Shown in pieces: positions 10,347 to 23,300 of a DNA stretch of 64,000 bases. The stretch's first letter is position 1; every line of letters begins with the position of its first letter. The position numbers and the translations under genes are program-made. This DNA is from Hydractinia symbiolongicarpus (Eukaryota; Cnidaria; Hydrozoa; Anthoathecata; Hydractiniidae): positions 5,086,001-5,150,000 of the forward strand of contig NC_079875.1 in the NCBI RefSeq assembly GCF_029227915.1, read 5' to 3'. The notes beneath the pieces were generated by a model. That model was not told the origin of the DNA and did not search any database. It saw only the letters and a program-made list of their open reading frames with translations.

Positions 10347-10541
10347 TATTATAACTCCAGAAAGATGGGGAAAAACAGACAGACAGAAAATGTATATAAC
10401 ACTTCTTAGACCGCCATCTTTATAATAAGATCACATGTACAAATCTCATAAAGATATACGCGGAAAACACAAACACATGGTTTTAAAGTATAACCAATAG
10501 CATAGAACAAAATGTAAACATAAAATGGCGGATATATAACA
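10347..10541 (-). repeat. 5' LTR of the gypsy element
   Basis: 195 bp. As the upstream LTR it should carry the element's promoter, but I could not place a TATA box with confidence. It differs from the partner LTR by one A. Confidence 0.93.
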
Positions 10542-10639
10542 GAAACGCCAGGTTAAGCCACAAGTAAAGGTGTGATCCGGCATTGAACACTCTGTGGAGC
10601 GCTTAATAAGAGCCGTAAACTGTCCCACACGATCAGGTG

Positions 10640-11160
10640 GAGCGCTTTAGTACAGGTATACAGTATGTCGTTAATCATTTGAAGCGCATACACCATTATA
10701 GTGTGCGACTGTAACATATTTTTCAAAAAATAACTTTCCCGCAACGATAACTGATATAAAAACAGAGTTTACAAAGTGTTGTTACTCCATCATAGCAAAA
10801 ACAATCGTCAATTTTATTTCATTTTGCGGAATAACTTTTTGCGCAAGTTAAAAAATTAATCGTGACACTGAGCTGAACGCTTAGTACAGTTAAACCGTGT
10901 TGCACAGGCGTAAATCAAGTTAAGCGCATACACCATTATAGTGTGCGACTGTAACCTATTTTTTTTAAATTACTTTCCCGCAACAATAGCTGATATGAAA
11001 ACAGAGTTTACAAACCGTTGTTACCCTGTCATAGCAAAAACAATCGGTCAATATAATTTTATTTTGTGGAATAAGTCTTTTTAAAAGTTAAAAAATTAAT
11101 CGTGACACTGGGCTGAGCACTTAGTACAGTTAAACTGTGTTGTACAGCGTATAGGAATAA
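10640..11160. repeat. Tandem ~240-bp repeats inside Helitron A
   Basis: The block CATACACCATTATAGTGTGC appears near 10688 and again near 10928, a 240-bp spacing. Each is followed by a similar TTTCCCGCAAC...AAAACAGAGTTTACAAA region. Shorter decayed units continue to about 11420, and the same units recur in Helitron C near 12530 and 12870. The block is nearly palindromic (CGCATACAC against GTGTGCG). Confidence 0.7.
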
Positions 11161-12192
11161 TACCCTTTTGAAAAAAATTTCTCGCAGACACAGGGCTAAG
11201 CGGTTAGTCCAGGCGTGATTCCCAAGAAAGTTTAAAAATTAATTGTCACAGTGGTGGGCTGACTTTAGTATATACAGGTAAACGGTGTTGCACATGCCCA
11301 TAGGCGTAACAGGCTTTTACAAAAAACAGTCTGTTTTTAACACTGGGCTAACCGCTTAGTACAGTTAAACACAGTTGAACAGGCGCATATAAGGCATATT
11401 ACCCTTTTCCAAAAATGTTCATTGCAACTTCGGTTTAAATAAAAACACAGGAAACAGCCTGTCGTTACTCGTCCAGCCAAAACAATCCCTCAGCCATTTC
11501 ATTTGCAGAAAAAGTTTGCAGAAAAAAAATAAAATATGTAGCTATACCTAGCTAGCTAACTGCATTTAGCATAAAAATTATATATTGCTTAAGAATATTG
11601 TTGTAGCCAAACTGCATTTTTATACTTTTACTTTTTAAGGAGCTAGCTAAATAGCCACAGCCTCAACATAAAAATAAATTTTGGCTAGGATAAAAAGCTC
11701 TTATACCAAACAGAATAGCAATAAGTGAGGCTCTAGCTAGCTAGTAGCTATAGCTAGCTAATCTTCGTTCCTAGCCAAACATCCTAAAACTGGTGCGTTT
11801 AAGATCTGTACGTGGCTGAAAAACGTGACAATATATTTATCCTAACATTAAAAACAAACAGAAAACAAATATTACAAATATATAAGGCTTTTAGAAGATA
11901 AAAAAGTCAAACAGGCCTACAAACCTCACACACTGACCACAAACACGAACATTATCAAAATGGCCTTCGTTCCGCGAAGATCTTGGATTCTTTCTGGTCG
12001 CGAAAATCTTGGGTTTTTTTTAAAGAATCAGGCGTTGTGAATGGTATTCCACGCGCGAGCGGTCAAAACAAAGTCGGTAAAAATATATCGCATTTGGTAT
12101 CGGCGCGTAATTTACAAAATTTCGTGTTTCCGTTACGGGACGCGGCTTTCGCGGACACACAGACAGACGGAATACGGCTATTATTAAAGAGA

Positions 12193-12369
12193 CTAGTCGT
12201 TAGCCCGTGGAAAAATCCACGGGGTCGCCCGTCCTTTAAATTTACCCGTGGCAACAAAGTGGATAAAAATATATCGCATTTGATATTCGTGTTTCCGTAG
12301 CACGATTTTCTAACTCAGCTGGGGTCCGCGCAGAGACAGACAGACGGAATACGGCTATTATTATAGAGA
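12193..12369 (-). mobile_element. Short non-autonomous Helitron (B2, 177 bp)
   Basis: The minus-strand 5' end is TCTCTATAATAATAGCCG and the 3' end is the hairpin CCGTGGATTTTTCCACGG, then GCTAACGACTAG, identical to the end of B1. It fits exactly between Helitron A and Helitron C with no spacer bases. Its 5' half resembles the 5' end of Helitron A, so the 5' end and the 3' hairpin may have been recombined between subfamilies. Confidence 0.75.
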
Positions 12370-14292
12370 CTAGCCGGGAGACCCGGCGTCGAAACGCCGG
12401 GTTAAGCCACAAGTAACTGTTGTTGATCGCCTTGAGGAGCGCTTAATAAGAACCGCAAACTGTGCGACCCGGTGAGGTGGAGCGCTTTAGTACGGGTATG
12501 CAGTATGTCATAAATCAAGTGAAGGGCACACACCATTGCAGTGTTGCGACTGTAAGATATTTAAAAAAAAATAATTTCCCGCAACAAAAGCTGAATTAAA
12601 ACAGTTTACAAACCGTTGTTACTCCGCCATAGCAAAAACAATCGGGCAATATTATTTTATTTTGCGGAATAAGTTTCCGTAAAAGTTCAAAACTTAATCA
12701 TGACAGTGGGCCTAGAACGCATAATACCCTTTTCATAAAAAACTTTACAGCAATTTCGGTTTTACTTAAAACACAGGAAATATCCAGTCGTTACCCCATA
12801 AAAAAACTAAAAAAACTCCATAATTGGAGTGCTCTAGTACAGGTATGCAGAATATGTCGTAAATTGAGTAAAGCTCACACAACATTATAGTGTTTCGGTT
12901 GTAATGTACTTTTTAAAATATATGTATATATATAACTTTACTGCAACTTTAACCGAAATAAAAACACAGTTTACAACCTGTTGTTACCCCGTCATAAGAA
13001 AAGAAAATAGTCAATATTATTATTTTATCTTGCGGAGTACGTTTCAGTAAACCTTAACAAATTAATCATGACACCGGACTGAGCACTTAGTACAGGTAAA
13101 TGGTGTCACACATGCGTTATGGCCATAATAGCCTTTTCCCAAAAAAACTTATCGCAACTTCAATTTAAATAAAAAACACACAAAACACCCTGTTGTTAAC
13201 ACCAGGTTGAATGTTTATTGCAGGTAAAAAAACTTTATCACAACGGATTAATAAAAACACGGAAAAAGCCCGTCATTAACACCAGGCTGAGCACTTAACA
13301 TGTAAATTGTGTCATACATGAGTAACAGGCGTAATAAAATTTTCCAAATAAAATTTATCACAACGGTTTAAATAAAAACACAGGAAACAGCCCGTCGTTA
13401 ACACCAGGCTGAGCGCTTAACAGGTGAATCGTGTCATACATGAGCATAGGGGTAATACCATGTTCCAAAAATCCTTATCGCTTCGGTTTTAAAAGAAATC
13501 AGTGAACATCCTGGCATTAACCCGGTTAAGTTTAAAAAATTACTCAGCAATTTTATTTTGCATAATAAATTTTTAAATCAGTAATAAAAGTGGCCGCTGC
13601 CAACTGCATTTAGCATAAGAATTGTTAAGAATTGTGTTGCAGCCAAACTGCATTTGGCTACTTTCACTTGCAGCCAAACAGCATTTGGCTACTCTCACTT
13701 TTTAGCAGGATGTAGCTAAAAGAGGAGCTAGCTAGGTAGACCCAACTTCAACATAAAAATAAATAATAATATACCAAACTGAATAAAAACTTTAAAAGTA
13801 TAGGAATAAATAAAGCTAGCTTTAGCTAGCTGCCTCAAAATGTACACTTTGTAGCTAGCCAAAAACTTAAAATTGGTTTGTTTAAGATTTATACGTAGCT
13901 AGAAAACGTGATGAAATATTCACCTTAACATGTGAAAACAAACTAAATAATCCTATAGGATAAAAAGTACTCAGAAGAAATAAGGAGGATTGAAAGGAAA
14001 CCTACAAACTTCACACCATCACTTCCAAACCAAAATGGCCTTCGTAGGGGTAGCATGTTTCCTCCCGTCGGCATGTTGAGGCCGCGAAGCACTTGGATTG
14101 GTCATTAGTGAAAATGGAGCCTCGTGATTGGTTTATTACAATGAGCGGCAAAGCAAGGCCGGTAAAAAAACGGGGTCTGCCGGGGATTCGAAATAAAGCT
14201 GCAGGGCCGCGGGGATTTTCGGCGGGTCTCGCTACTTGCTCCGCCATGTTGCGCAGAGACAGACAGACGGAATACGGCTATTATTAAAGAGA
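12370..14292 (-). mobile_element. Non-autonomous Helitron C (1.9 kb), empty-site paralog of Helitron A
   Basis: The minus-strand 5' end is TCTCTTTAATAATAGCCG at 14292 and the 3' end is GCCGGGTCTCCCGGCTAG at 12370. The interior is noncoding, with decayed ~240-bp units and an AGCTAGCTA-rich part near 13600-13860. At 12388-12402 it keeps the uninterrupted CGTCGAAACGCCGGG that the gypsy element split in Helitron A. Confidence 0.72.
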
Positions 14293-15916
14293 TTACCAAA
14301 CTATTAAAAACGAGAAACCCGTATTAGTCAGAGGACAATGGAAAATAGGTTGTTTTAGATGTTTTGATGACGACAGCAACCCATTCACAAAAAAAAAATT
14401 AGAATCTTTTTTCCACGTTACCTCTGTTGTGTAGAGTTAGAACGGTGGTCACGAAAATGTATATGATCATGTACTTTTGATGAACGGTTAATAAGATAAA
14501 AGGCTTGGAAAATTGTGCTGACGTCAGCAAAGTCTCTTGAAAGTACTAACATTTTTTTTAGGAAATTTTTTTACCCGTTGTCTTTATAATATAGATCTTT
14601 AAATGCTGATCAAGAAAATGTATAGGATCATGTACTTTTGATAAACGGTTGCAGAAATACTAGGATTTGAAGGTTTTTGATGACGTCATTAACCCGTCCA
14701 TTCCGAACTGGATTTGGGGACCCAGGTTTGGAAAAATTACCCAAATTGGTCCCAGGTGGTCCCTAGTTACCCACGCGGTGAAAAATCATTAAAGTCACCA
14801 CCTCGTTTCCAAGTTATTTGCCCTCAAACTTTTAAGTGTACTATAATGGCTTCATTAATTTAATATAGGATATTGACGTTAACGTAGTATTGACGTCGCG
14901 CCGTAACGTCGGAAAATTTAACATAGTAGACATAAATTTTTCCGCAACATCAAAAGAAAATAAAGACATCCACTTTGCCTAGCACAGACACACAGACACC
15001 CATTTAAATATGCTTAAACTGGGAACACTTAGCTAAAACTAAAGCTAGCTCTTTATGCTTATTAGAACACATATAAAGAAAAGCAATAGTAAGGTAAAAA
15101 TAGTAACATTACAGTTGAACGAACCAAAGTTTTCCGTTTGTTAGTCAGCTAACAGCTTTATGTAGCATTTTGAATTTTAGGACAATATATTAGTTACGCG
15201 CCAGGGCACATAAATTATGCAACAAAACGTAAACAAATATGGCTACATACGCGGTAGAATATAAAACTGTGGCTTTTCCTTGGAAATGCGAGTCTGCTTT
15301 CTCCACCGACATAAAAAACCAAACGTCTAAAAATATCAAAGTTCTTACTATTTGTGATTTCAAATCCACTTTAAACTCTAGCCTTTGTTTTCTACTTCTA
15401 ACTTTACTTTACATCTATCTCCACTTCTCATTTCACTTTTCTACTTTTTCACTTGGTCTCTTTTCTTTTTAAATATATAGCTACGCTTTTTTAAACCACC
15501 TTTTTCCTTTCTTTTAAGGTAAAGGGATCGTGCTTTTTTTGGTGGCCTTTATTTTCTACTTCTAAATTTACTTCTAGCTCCACGTAGCTCCACTTTCACT
15601 TCCAACTTCACTTTTCTACTTCTTCACTTGGACTTTGATTTTTGAATCACTTATTTTACTTTTTCCGAGATCGTTCTTTTGTGTGTTTTTTTGGTGGCGA
15701 GTAGACACCATTTTTCGAAAGTTAGCCGTTAAATTTATTTCAGCAAATCAAAATGAGTCGTTTTCATCACGTGATGTAAACAAAGTAAACCCGTTAGCAA
15801 AATGGACATAATCTTTTCGGCGACTTCAAAGAGAAATTCGGCATCATCAAAGGAAAATGACGATATCAACTTTGCCTGTCACAGACAGACGGACACACTG
15901 CGTATTATTATATAGA
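14293..15916 (-). mobile_element. Decayed, nested Helitron sequence (D)
   Basis: The minus-strand 5' end TCTATATAATAATACGC at 15916 is clear. A second internal 5'-like region (GTCTGTGTGTCTGTGC) lies near 14975-15000, so two elements are probably nested. The section 14500-14900 matches the reverse complement of the Helitrons at 26850-27990, including CCGCGTGGGTAACTAGGGAC. The 3' end near 14293-14330 has lost its hairpin. The open frame at 15239-15472 shows no recognisable domain. Confidence 0.6.
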
Positions 15917-17362
15917 TAATATTCGCTTATTTTCAGTACTATTGCTCAGTACTATTGCTTTATCAGTAGTATAACGCTCTATCCACAATCTCAAAATGGT
16001 TCTTTTTGAGCCGAGTAGAGGACATCATTTTGGAGGAGAGGGTGTCTATAATTTCTAGGTGGTAGATGGGCCCTGTCCTTGTTTCATTAATGAGATGTCC
16101 AAAATATAGATAATTCAAAAAATGACAATATTGTCACTCAACTCCTTTTAATAAACTTCCTCAAGCAGTATTCAAAATTCCACGACTTGCTGGCCTAATT
16201 AAAAATACTGCGAACATTTCTTACTTTTTTAATTAATATGTTATTATTTTGTTTTTATATCTAGTCTTTCGGAGTTTCAGAGGTTCAGACAGGTAGGTAG
16301 ATTTGATCTTGTTTTAATGTATTCTACCATTCAAACAGTTAAAAACATTGCAAGAATTTTGTGTTCAGTCAGTATAACACCCTTCAATTTATAATTCTAC
16401 TGAAAAATCTTTTTTTTGACAAATCCGTTTTTTATTTGAGAAGCTTTCGGATGCATGAAGCTACCATGATCACTTCAATATTTACACACGCTTTATCGCT
16501 GATAGAAGATTTTTTTTAATTTGTTCACACGACTTATTTGATGAAATAAAATCGCAGCTAATCTTAGTTTCAACGGCATGGGTTAAACAATCCTAATCAG
16601 TGCAGGTTCGTCACGTTTAGTTAAACAAGCGCTCTTCAACACTAGTCTTAAACCAATAGAGTCACGGACCAAAACATCAAAATCACAAAAGAAGGGAGAC
16701 TTCTGAAAAATAGCGTATCTTCAAAAAGCGCTGTCGACTGTTCGGTTTGCAAAGCCTTTTTCTGTTCAGTTAAGTGAGAAACACTCATACTTAAATAGCT
16801 ACTTTTTTGTTAACTCAATTACAACGAAAGGGAAAAAGTTTTAAACTTTGAACGGCTGTATCAACAATTTGGATTAAAGGTCTATCAATTCTAGTAATTT
16901 TAGCCATAGAGCTGTAAATTCCGAAAGTGTGCTTCCTACAGAATAAAGTTTCTACCCTCACAATAGGAAACCGAATATACATTATACAATATAGACCGTG
17001 TTACGTGTCAATTTATTTATTTTTGTCAGTCGGAGTATGAGATTTTTTTTGCATACAAAATTTCACTGTGTGATTCCAATTACTATGCCCAAAATCTATA
17101 TCTTCTTTCATCTCAAGAATTATTCCCTGTCACGTTCATATGATAAAGTAAAACTTTTAGCAAGAGAAGTGCTCCTAGCAAATAGTTTTTTAGCTAACCG
17201 CCCACATCATAATCCTCCATATGACAATAATTTAGAATAAACCCTTACACTGCTGTATATATAGTAAAGATAAGTTACTATCTGTCATTTTAGAAAAAGA
17301 AAATGAAAAAGAGAGGATTTTTAACACATACATATTTATACGATTTTGTTGTGTCATTTTAG
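15917..17362. other. Intergenic or 5' region of the MFS gene
   Basis: The N-terminal exon or exons of the downstream transporter should lie here or further upstream. I found no segment with both an ATG and a matching phase-1 donor, so I leave them unassigned. No transposon was recognised. Confidence 0.4.
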
Positions 17363-20300
17363 GACAAAAAGTTGGGATTATCGTCTCTAGCTATTACATT
17401 TCTCGAATATTCACCAGGTAATAACTGTTTTGTAATACTGAAGTATTACCGTGAAATCTTTAAAGTATATTTCCTACTTGATTGCTCATTAAACAAGTGT
17501 TACTTAGTTTCCAAGTCATATCTGAAAATTTTCGTCGAATATTATTTTCAGGAAATGTTACTTCAAAATTTTTACACTTTTAGTAACAATGTTCATATCT
17601 ATATTTTTTTAGTTTACTATGGGGAAATATGAGCGATCGATTTCCTAAAAAATATGTCTTGATACTGTCTTCACTTGGAACCGCGTTCGCCTGCATTGTA
17701 TTTGGTTTCACAGAAACTTTCACATGGGCTGTTGCGGCAAAATTCTTTACTGGTTGCTGTGCCGGTAAAATTCTTTGAATATTAGTTGCATCAAACATTT
17801 AATTTTTATCCGCATTGTTCACAAATACTCTATCGGATTGGTAAATTCTGATGAATTTTTTGAAATGGTGAGGTCCGTCACCAATTGGTGAATTTAAGGA
17901 AGTTATATTTTAGGAATAGTCATCGTGGGCAAAACCATTTTGGTTGACATTTGTGATGATACAAACATGGTAAAATAATATTTTCTAGATCTTATGTTTT
18001 TTGGTTTCATATTTATCATCCTAACAGGAGATATTTAACAAGAGAAAAAGGTACATCTAAGCGATGTCCATTTAAATTTAATCAAATTTCTATTGTTCAC
18101 GCGCTCCTTCGAAACCCATCCGTTGCGCCGTTTTTGCTGTATTTTTACATGCCAAGAGTGAAACGAGTGTTTTAACGGCAAAGCAGTACACTATATTAAT
18201 AACTGTGCTATGTTAAAAATGGTTGCGTGCAGCTTTTTTCGGACCCCCAGTAAAGTAGTTTCACTACTTCGTGTTTACATGCGTTCAAATATGCTCGAAA
18301 TACCAATGTACAATGAGCGAACCCGTAGATTTTTTCCACAGATTATCGAGTGGTCTCTATTATGATACTCGTTTGTGAGCTTATATATACCGACTTTTTT
18401 CTTTAAAAACCCGGGCATTTGTTTTTCAAAGAGCCATTATAATGGTGCCTATATTCACAGTTATAGCTCCCGTCTAACGTTTTGAAAACTCTAGGAACCC
18501 AAGACTAAATCGAGAAGTTGTATGCCTCCAAATATATACAACTTTCGAATATTTCGAATATAATATAATATAATTAATAGTGCAGAATCGCATTTTGAAC
18601 ATAACCTTTTCCATCTGGAAAGTCTGTGTATCAGCAACCATTTCGATGATCTCTTTTTGTCTTCCAAGTGTTTTATATTTAAGAAACATTTGTTTCCAAT
18701 ACGTTTTACATTTTGGCTGAGCATCAATTTCTACAATTTTAAATATGTTGATAGTTTTGATAAATCAAATATTGTCTAAATATAGCGTGTGCCAGATATA
18801 GGACCAAATATTTTATATTTTGATATCTGGTATCATACATTTAAGTCAAATGAATAAAAAGAAACGAATAAAATACATGATAGAACTTGTTGTTACTCTT
18901 TCATAGAAAGTAACAGCCACCCAGCGTTTCTTTCGAAATAAGTTAATGTGCAAGAAAATTTATTGATAATAAAAAATCATACCACAGTGGCTGGAATTCA
19001 TCATACCTGTTTAAAAACATACCGCACCAGGCTTGAAGTTATTATTTCGATTTTATTAAGGTTATGGGACATCTTAAACTTAAACGCAAAAAAATATAAA
19101 TTTCGTTATCTTTACTGCCTGCAAAGTATTAATAATGGTCTAAACGTAACGCGTGACAGTGGCTAGCCACCTAATATTTACAAGGACATAATTTCCCTGC
19201 GCGCTTTTAAAACGTATATAGGCTTAATAGGAAATAGGCTTAAAACTAGGTAGCGGAAAAGTTAGTTTTAAGTAGGTCGTAAGCGTTTCACCTGGGTATG
19301 CGACATGGTTTACCTGAACTCAGGGCTCAAATCAAGGTTCCGCGTCGTGTCTCAGAGCTGCAATAATATTTAAAAAATCATTGGAATAAATGCGGCCTTT
19401 CAATATTATACCCACGCACTTTGAAGTTGTTAATATTCACCACGGTCTTAGAACAATTCTTGCTGACGTCAGCATGGTATACTTTCTTTGTTTCCTGGGC
19501 TTTCACAGGCCGGCGCGTTAATTGTTACACAATGCAGACATCCCAGAAACTACGACTAGCGCATTTTCAACGCGCCTCATCGACCCTACACATCTGCGAA
19601 AGGAGATGCTATTTTGCTATTTCACAAATATTTATAACAGTATCGTAGGGTACTTACATTGTATATTAACGCCCATATTTTTGTCAACAAGTAAGTACAA
19701 AAATTACATGTGTCGTTTGTTTCCTAGCCTCTCGGAATGACAATAATAATGTCCTCGTTTTCCACCGGATTAGTTACAGGACCAGCTTTAGGAGGTTAGT
19801 GAGCACAGCTGTATAGAAGAATAATTTTTTCTTTGCTAATTCTCTCCTCTTTTAGTTGTAGGCATGTAATATACTTGTCTTCGTTCTTATTTTTAGGTTA
19901 TTTATCTTTTCCTTCAGAAAAATACTCTAATGTTTTCAGCAAAGGTAATTATACTATATTCTATTACACAGCTTTGTACATATTACACGTTCAGGAATTA
20001 AAACCATATTCGGAACAGCCCCTTCAGCCGCTTTTTTTTAATAACTCTTTTTGCTACGCTGCATAGCTATGATACTTACTAAGTTGCTATATCTATCTAT
20101 TAGGCCCCTGTATGCCAAATATTTATAAGGTTTAATCTAAGTACCCTGTTTTACCCGAAAGTCGAAAAAAACCCGGATTTCAGGCAATTTTTGACTTTTA
20201 TTCATGCCAGCTATGTAAAAACCGGAAAATATGTTAAATGATGCTTTTAAAAACGTAAGTAATTGAAATATAAGCAGAAAATGATATATTTGGAAAATTT

Positions 20301-23300
20301 CAAGATTCCGATGACTTCACAGAAAATGTGCTGACATAAGTAGAAATTTATTGCTGTCATTTTGTTTTCTTCATGACATACTATAAGTGTCCCAAGTTTG
20401 ATTCAATTTGAACAAGTTTGCTAAATATTATAGAGATTCCGCCCCCGGTCATAATATGTCCGAAATACCCCGGTCTGAACAGGGTTAAATGATAAGTGTG
20501 TGTTTTTACGTCCCAGCCAAATAAATTATGCGTCAATGAAACATAGTTAACGATTAAGAACTGTTCTTTACTTTTTTCGATACTTTCACAAGACAAAAAC
20601 ATACCACGGTAGCAAAGCGGCATAATCCTTCCCTCCCCCTCCCCAGAAAAAGCATGCTACAAAATCTACAGACGTGAAAAACGTTTTCTTTTGTCACTAT
20701 GTGCTAATAAATAGGAGTCATTTATACTTGATTTTGCTCAATTATGGACGGTTTACCGCGTTACGTTTATAAAAATCATACATTTTTTCTTTAGAATCTT
20801 TATTTGGCCGTTACAACATATTACTTCCAAACTTAATATTGGCTATTGGATTGTTTACATCTACTGGCATGTTCATATTGGCATTTCGAAAGAATTTTCG
20901 GTTGGTTGACTGCAAACAAAATAATTAATAACTTGCTTTTTTCTCGCTACTCTTACTGGCCAAGTTATTGCTGATCTATGCTAATAATACCTGATTTTGT
21001 CTATAATATGGCTGACAAGATCAAATCTTGGTAAAACAATGCACGAGATGTGCACGGAAGTCACAGGACTAGCAAGGCTACGTCGAATATAAGGAACGAG
21101 TGAACCCGTGGATTTATCCACTTGCTAATGTCTAGTCTCTAATATTACAGTGAACTCTCCCTATCTCGTCTACTCCCTAGCTCAAACTTCTCTCCATCTC
21201 TCTCGCACATTTGTGTACGCTGTAAGTTATTTTCCTGTCTTAATCTCGAACTTCTTCATCTTGAATTTTCATCTATCTCAAACAAAAATGCTGGTCCCTT
21301 GCGACTTTTCCTTTCTCTTTCTCGAACATTTTTGTTTCTAGGGATTCATCTACACGGAACCAAAAAAGTTCGAAAAATGAAAGCTCGAACGCACCCAAAA
21401 TTTCTAAATTTGAGATTTGGATACAAACAAGAAAAAAAGTAGGGTTTTATTGTCAAAAAGAAACTTGAAAACAAAACTCTGGTTCAAAAGTGCGAAATAG
21501 TTCGAAGAAATATTTGATCCTGTTGTGAAAAGGCCGTGGAATCAGAAATTGACGGGCGGATAAAAAAAAAAGACTTAGATTTAGCTTGAAACGGCTACCT
21601 ATGAGAAGACGAGAGAATGAAATACATCAAGCTAAAAGATGATACAAATTTTTTTAAACTTGTTTAACTTTATCTAATGTGTATAATATTTCATAAACGT
21701 GAAATCAAATGCTCCTTCAATAAAGCTTTGATACCCCTTTTGCTTTGTTAACAAAATTTCATTTTTTATGAGATTTCTCGAACTTTCTCTATTTGGAACA
21801 AATTTTTTGGTTCTTTGCTAGTTTGAGATAGAGAAACTCCACTGTAATAGCGACAGGTAGATTCCCATGGTTTATCCACGGGCTAACGACTAGTAAGTAA
21901 AAAATGTTACTCAAGAAACAGAAAAGTCTTTGTGATTCTTATATTTTTCTTTCTAATAGTGATTTTATAAACACCTTTGTTGCCGTAAGAATTTTGTTAA
22001 TAGAGAAAGCGCAAAATGGTTTTTAGAAATTCAGACGGATTGATAGAAGAAGGGCCTTTACAGAAATATAGAAGTAAATATGGAGCAACACGAGTGGATG
22101 AAACTCTATATTCTCCTAAGGTTACCACCAATCAGCTTATAGCACGATATTTTCAGTGGAAAAGATTTAAAAATTGGATGTTAAATACAACATTTTGTAG
22201 ACTGCTTCGGTATGAAAATAGTTTTATCTTTTTTATTAAAAAAGCATTTCAAAAAGTAATTTAGCATTGTTAGTAATTTCATTTTTTTTCATGTATAAAA
22301 AGGAAAACGCTAGGACTAACTTTTTATAACTAATTTGATTTATGGAGGTATTTTATTTCAATATTAATGCTTCTCTTTATTTAGGATCAAAAGTTGTGTT
22401 TTGAGTTGTGTATTAACAGCAATATATTACATGCTGACTTTGGCTTATGAAGAAATTTATCCAGTGTTGGCTACAACATCAACAAAATATAGTAGGTTAC
22501 ACAAGGTTGCAACGCTTCCGACTTAATCGGAAGCGTCTCATATAAGAAGTCAGTACAAGTAATCAAAGTTTTGCTCAGTGAAGATTATTTTGTACTGACC
22601 AAAATATTCCATCGTTTTTTTTAACAAATATTTTTTCGTTATTTTTTTTTTCTCTTTTGTTTATTTTTAGCTTACCATATTTTACATGAAAATGTCGAGT
22701 GCACAAAAACGAAATTTTGACTAACTATCATCCATTTTATTTTTAATCAATGATGAAAAAAAAACAACGAGTGTGGAACTGATGTTCAGCGCTTACTGAA
22801 ATCAAGATGTGTCTATTTTTCTTAAGTTTAAGTCCATAGCAAAATCATAACTAAAAAACCAACTTTGAATATAAATGTAAACTGCTGAAATTGAAGTCTT
22901 CTGCTTATAAAACACAATGGTTGCCTCTCAGCTCTAACGACAGTGCAGAACGCTAAAATATACATCTTTTTGTTTCCTATATACTAGATGGTTATGGATT
23001 TAATACAAAGGATATTGGTCTGTCACTTCTGATAGTATCATGTTTAATGATAGCAGTACAAGTACCTTTGCTAGGAAAGGTAAGATACTACATTTTTGTA
23101 TTCTAATAGCCTTTCTTATAGTCAATAGAATTAAGTTTGAGAGATCTACTTGCAATAAAGAGATGTGGTATTCAATACTTAGTTTTTTCCATGCCAAGAA
23201 TATCCAAAAAATATTTGAAAATAAATGCCAGAACAGACCTGTGTAAAATTTTTCTTTTGTGGGTGGGTTTTTTGGTTTAAGAATTAGGTTATAATTTTAG

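Larger units (their letters stand above)
6129..10541 (-). mobile_element. Full-length Ty3/gypsy LTR retrotransposon
   Basis: This is a complete element of about 4.41 kb on the minus strand: two LTRs of 194 and 195 bp, one intact Gag-Pol frame, a primer-site-like TGGCGAC motif next to the 5' LTR and a purine tract next to the 3' LTR. The LTRs differ only by one A insertion near 10523. A 5-bp target duplication GAAAC flanks it at 6124-6128 and 10542-10546. The uninterrupted sequence CGTCGAAACGCCGGG at 12388-12402, in the neighbouring Helitron, serves as an empty-site comparison. Identical LTRs plus an intact frame indicate a very recent, possibly still active insertion. Confidence 0.95.
6103..12192 (-). 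mobile_element. Non-autonomous Helitron A, split by a gypsy element
   Basis: The minus-strand 5' end is TCTCTTTAATAATAGCCG at 12192. The 3' end is the hairpin GCCGGGTTTCCCGGC running into CTAG at 6103-6106. Only 6103-6128 and 10547-12192 are Helitron sequence; the middle is a later LTR element. The interior is noncoding and contains degenerate repeats near 240 bp. Its 5' end abuts the CTAG end of the next element at 12193. The paralogous element at 12370 has the same 3' end with no insertion. Confidence 0.75.

Noticed and set aside
12063-14299. Short open frames in the Helitron ends (12063-12300, 14011-14299)
   Set aside because: They overlap on both strands in GC-richer termini of noncoding Helitrons and recur as DNA, not as a conserved protein.
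16998-17240. 80-codon frame as first exon of the MFS gene
   Set aside because: No transporter-like helix or phase-1 donor links it to the exon at 17363.
20435-20490. Segment GACCGGGGTATTTCGGACAT (minus strand), possible transposon terminus
   Set aside because: It looks like a repeat end, but no inverted partner or target duplication was found.
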